Shown: in pieces, positions 31,440 through 32,668 of the stretch | Layout: every line of letters starts with the position of its first letter | Position numbering within the stretch: position 1 is the first letter of the stretch | NCBI GenBank assembly: GCA_902514275.1 | Contig: CABXQD010000008.1 | Coordinates: forward strand, 1-32,668 | DNA from: an uncultured marine group I thaumarchaeote | GTDB taxonomy: Archaea > Thermoproteota > Nitrososphaeria > Nitrososphaerales > Nitrosopumilaceae | Direction: 5' to 3' | Length of the DNA: 32,668 bases | Notes under the pieces: generated by a model | Databases searched by the model: none | Told to the model about the DNA's origin: nothing | The model's input: the letters and a program-made list of their open reading frames with translations, nothing else | Translations under genes and position numbers: made by a program

Positions 31440-31534
31440 AATCAAATCTAGCTCTTAGCTAAAGTAAAGTTGACAGAAGTCTATGATAGTGTAAGCATTT
31501 CTACTATTGTTAATTGCAGGAGGTAGGCGAAATA

Positions 31535-31783
31535 ATGCACCTAGCCGGTAGCGGCAGAGTAATCGTTCAACTATCAAAAGAATTAGTTGAAGGACAGATA
31601 CTCTGTGACGACAAAGGAACTAAGGTTGCAAAAGTAATGGAACTAATTGGTCCAATAAAAAGGCCGTTTGCATCAGCAACGCCCTTAACAAATAACATCA
31701 ACAAGTTTATTGGAAAACGTGTTTTCATGTTCGAACAATCTACTGCAAATAAACCAAAAAAATTTAGGAGAAATAGAAGATGA
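31535..31783 (+). CDS. gar1: H/ACA RNP protein Gar1
   Basis: 82-residue Gar1, part of the H/ACA guide complex with Cbf5, Nop10 and L7Ae for rRNA pseudouridylation. The small beta-barrel core is present (GRVIVQLSKELVEGQILCDDKGTKVAKVMELIGPIKRPFASATP) with a basic tail. ATG 31535 is preferred over TTG 31514 because a strong Shine-Dalgarno AGGAGGT (31518-31524) lies 10 nt before it. The leader 31440-31534 shows nothing else certain. Its stop overlaps the tfb ATG by four bases (ATGA), so tfb translation is coupled to it. Confidence 0.92.
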   Translation: MHLAGSGRVIVQLSKELVEGQILCDDKGTKVAKVMELIGPIKRPFASATPLTNNINKFIGKRVFMFEQSTANKPKKFRRNRR

Positions 31784-32668
31784 ACATATTACAAACCCAA
31801 AACTGTCCTGAATGCAAATCATCATTAGTTGATGACATGCAGAATGGCGAAATAATCTGTTCTGGTTGTGGAGTAGTTGTTGATGATCAGATTGCAGATA
31901 GTGGTCCAGAAACAATAAGTTCGAATCTCGAAGATAAAATGAAGCTTGCAAGAGCAACAGGACAAACAACCTATTCTCAACATGATTTGGGAATAACAAC
32001 TGAGATTTCAATTAGTGCAAAAGACTTCAGTGGAAAGAGAATAAACAATGAAGTTGCAAACCAAATGAATCATCTCAGAAAATGGCAACAAAGAGTAAGA
32101 GTATCAACACCAAAAGAAAGACGATTAGCAAATGTTTTAGCAAAAATGGGCGAAACATGTGAATCACTCAATCTTTCAAAAAACGTGTTAGAAACTACTT
32201 CAATGATATACAGAAACTTAGACGGACACATAGAAGTCAAAGGAAAGTCAGTAGCTTGTATTACAGCAGCAACAATCTACATGGCATGTAAACAATGTGA
32301 CGTAGTAAGATCATTAGAAGAGATTTGCCGAGGAATTGTTCCAGCAAAAGATGTTAAATCAAAAACAAAACTTGCAGCAAGATACTATAGAACCATGGTG
32401 ATGGAAATGGGTGCAATTAAAGCTCCAGTACTAACTATGGACAAATACATCTCAAAGATAGCAAATATGACAGAAACAGAGGTTAGAGTAGAAAGACTAG
32501 CCTTAGAAATTGCTGAAAAAACAAAAGACAACGGAATTTCAGATGGAAAATCTCCAAACGGAATTGCTGCAGCATATCTGTATGTTTCTTCAGTTTTACT
32601 TGGACAAAACGTCTTGCAAAGAGACGTCTCAAGTGTAGCAGGAGTAACAGAAGTCACTATCAGAAATA
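31780..32668 (+). CDS. tfb: Transcription initiation factor TFB (3' end cut by window)
   Basis: Archaeal TFIIB homologue that recruits RNA polymerase to TBP-bound promoters. 296 codons are visible from ATG 31780 with no stop before the edge. The N-terminal zinc ribbon has C9, C12, C27, C30 (CPEC, CSGC). A B-reader/linker follows (ISAKDFSGKRI), then a first cyclin repeat (about 100-190) and most of the second (about 200 on), ending in the VAGVTEVTIRN helix that contacts BRE. A few residues are missing. The gar1-tfb order is widespread in archaea. Confidence 0.95.
   Translation, partial: MNILQTQNCPECKSSLVDDMQNGEIICSGCGVVVDDQIADSGPETISSNLEDKMKLARATGQTTYSQHDLGITTEISISAKDFSGKRINNEVANQMNHLRKWQQRVRVSTPKERRLANVLAKMGETCESLNLSKNVLETTSMIYRNLDGHIEVKGKSVACITAATIYMACKQCDVVRSLEEICRGIVPAKDVKSKTKLAARYYRTMVMEMGAIKAPVLTMDKYISKIANMTETEVRVERLALEIAEKTKDNGISDGKSPNGIAAAYLYVSSVLLGQNVLQRDVSSVAGVTEVTIRN

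Noticed and set aside
31440-31534. Possible C/D box RNA (ATGATAG) in the gar1 leader
   Set aside because: The C-box match is imperfect and no D box (CTGA) is found at a suitable distance.
1-32668. CRISPR arrays, insertion sequences, prophage genes, toxin-antitoxin pairs or a new defence island
   Set aside because: No spaced direct repeats, transposase, integrase or typical defence domains were found; gene content is core metabolism and information processing.

Overview
The window is a chromosomal segment of a low-G+C (about one third by eye) archaeon. Its gene content points to an ammonia-oxidising Thaumarchaeon (Nitrososphaerota) of the Nitrosopumilus type. The evidence is archaeal ribosomal proteins (eS24, eS31, eS8), SRP19/SRP54, aIF5A, aIF1A, Gar1, TFB, Pus10 and Dph6, a GHMP-type shikimate kinase, the archaeal ADTH/DHQ-synthase-II entry into the shikimate pathway, a ThiD-ThiN fusion, a menaquinone-type (futalosine) radical SAM enzyme, a bacterial-type cold-shock protein and ScpA/ScpB. 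The species assignment is an inference; no marker gene such as amoA or 16S rRNA is present. No insertion sequence, prophage or CRISPR array was seen.

Layout. (1) 1-3183: the 5' end of a coiled-coil protein, a Cys-rich orphan, a UbiD-family decarboxylase, and a convergent MqnC/CofH-type radical SAM enzyme. (2) 3330-12192: nine contiguous plus-strand genes for aromatic amino acid synthesis, in nearly exact biochemical order: ADTH synthase, DHQ synthase II, AroD, AroE, shikimate kinase, EPSP synthase, chorismate synthase, a chorismate mutase-aminotransferase fusion, and TyrA. (3) 12198-15958: a Nudix hydrolase and thiamine genes (thiC, thiDN) flanking three small uncharacterised proteins, two of them zinc-binding by motif. 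(4) 16012-20675: a nucleotidyltransferase with a Gna1-like acetyltransferase, a membrane protein, a GalT-like enzyme, archaeal phosphoglycerate mutase and a DUF309 protein. (5) 20758-27560: information processing. It includes eS24, eS31, Pus10, SRP54, Dph6, aIF5A, an intron-containing tRNA-Tyr, a Csp protein and aIF1A, plus orphans including an HExxH protein and a short basic protein. (6) 27654-32668: a Cys-cluster protein, a zinc alcohol dehydrogenase, ScpA-ScpB, eS8-SRP19 and gar1-tfb (tfb is cut by the window edge).

Expression. Many genes have a TATA-like box centred 25-28 nt upstream of the start codon, including GTG and TTG starts. This implies mostly leaderless mRNAs. Genes inside operons are instead joined by 1-11 bp overlaps (TAATG, TGATG, ATGA) or carry a clear Shine-Dalgarno motif (16716, 31535). 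I used the TATA spacing to revise several starts (628, 18651, 20758, 27654).

The window is mostly core metabolism and information processing. The least described items are short genes and odd enzyme variants: a 32-residue Cys finger, a 19-residue acidic/aromatic ORF, a 32-residue basic protein, a GalT without its N-terminal zinc cysteines, a ThiC with a CX2CX3C motif, and a eukaryote-like Gna1.
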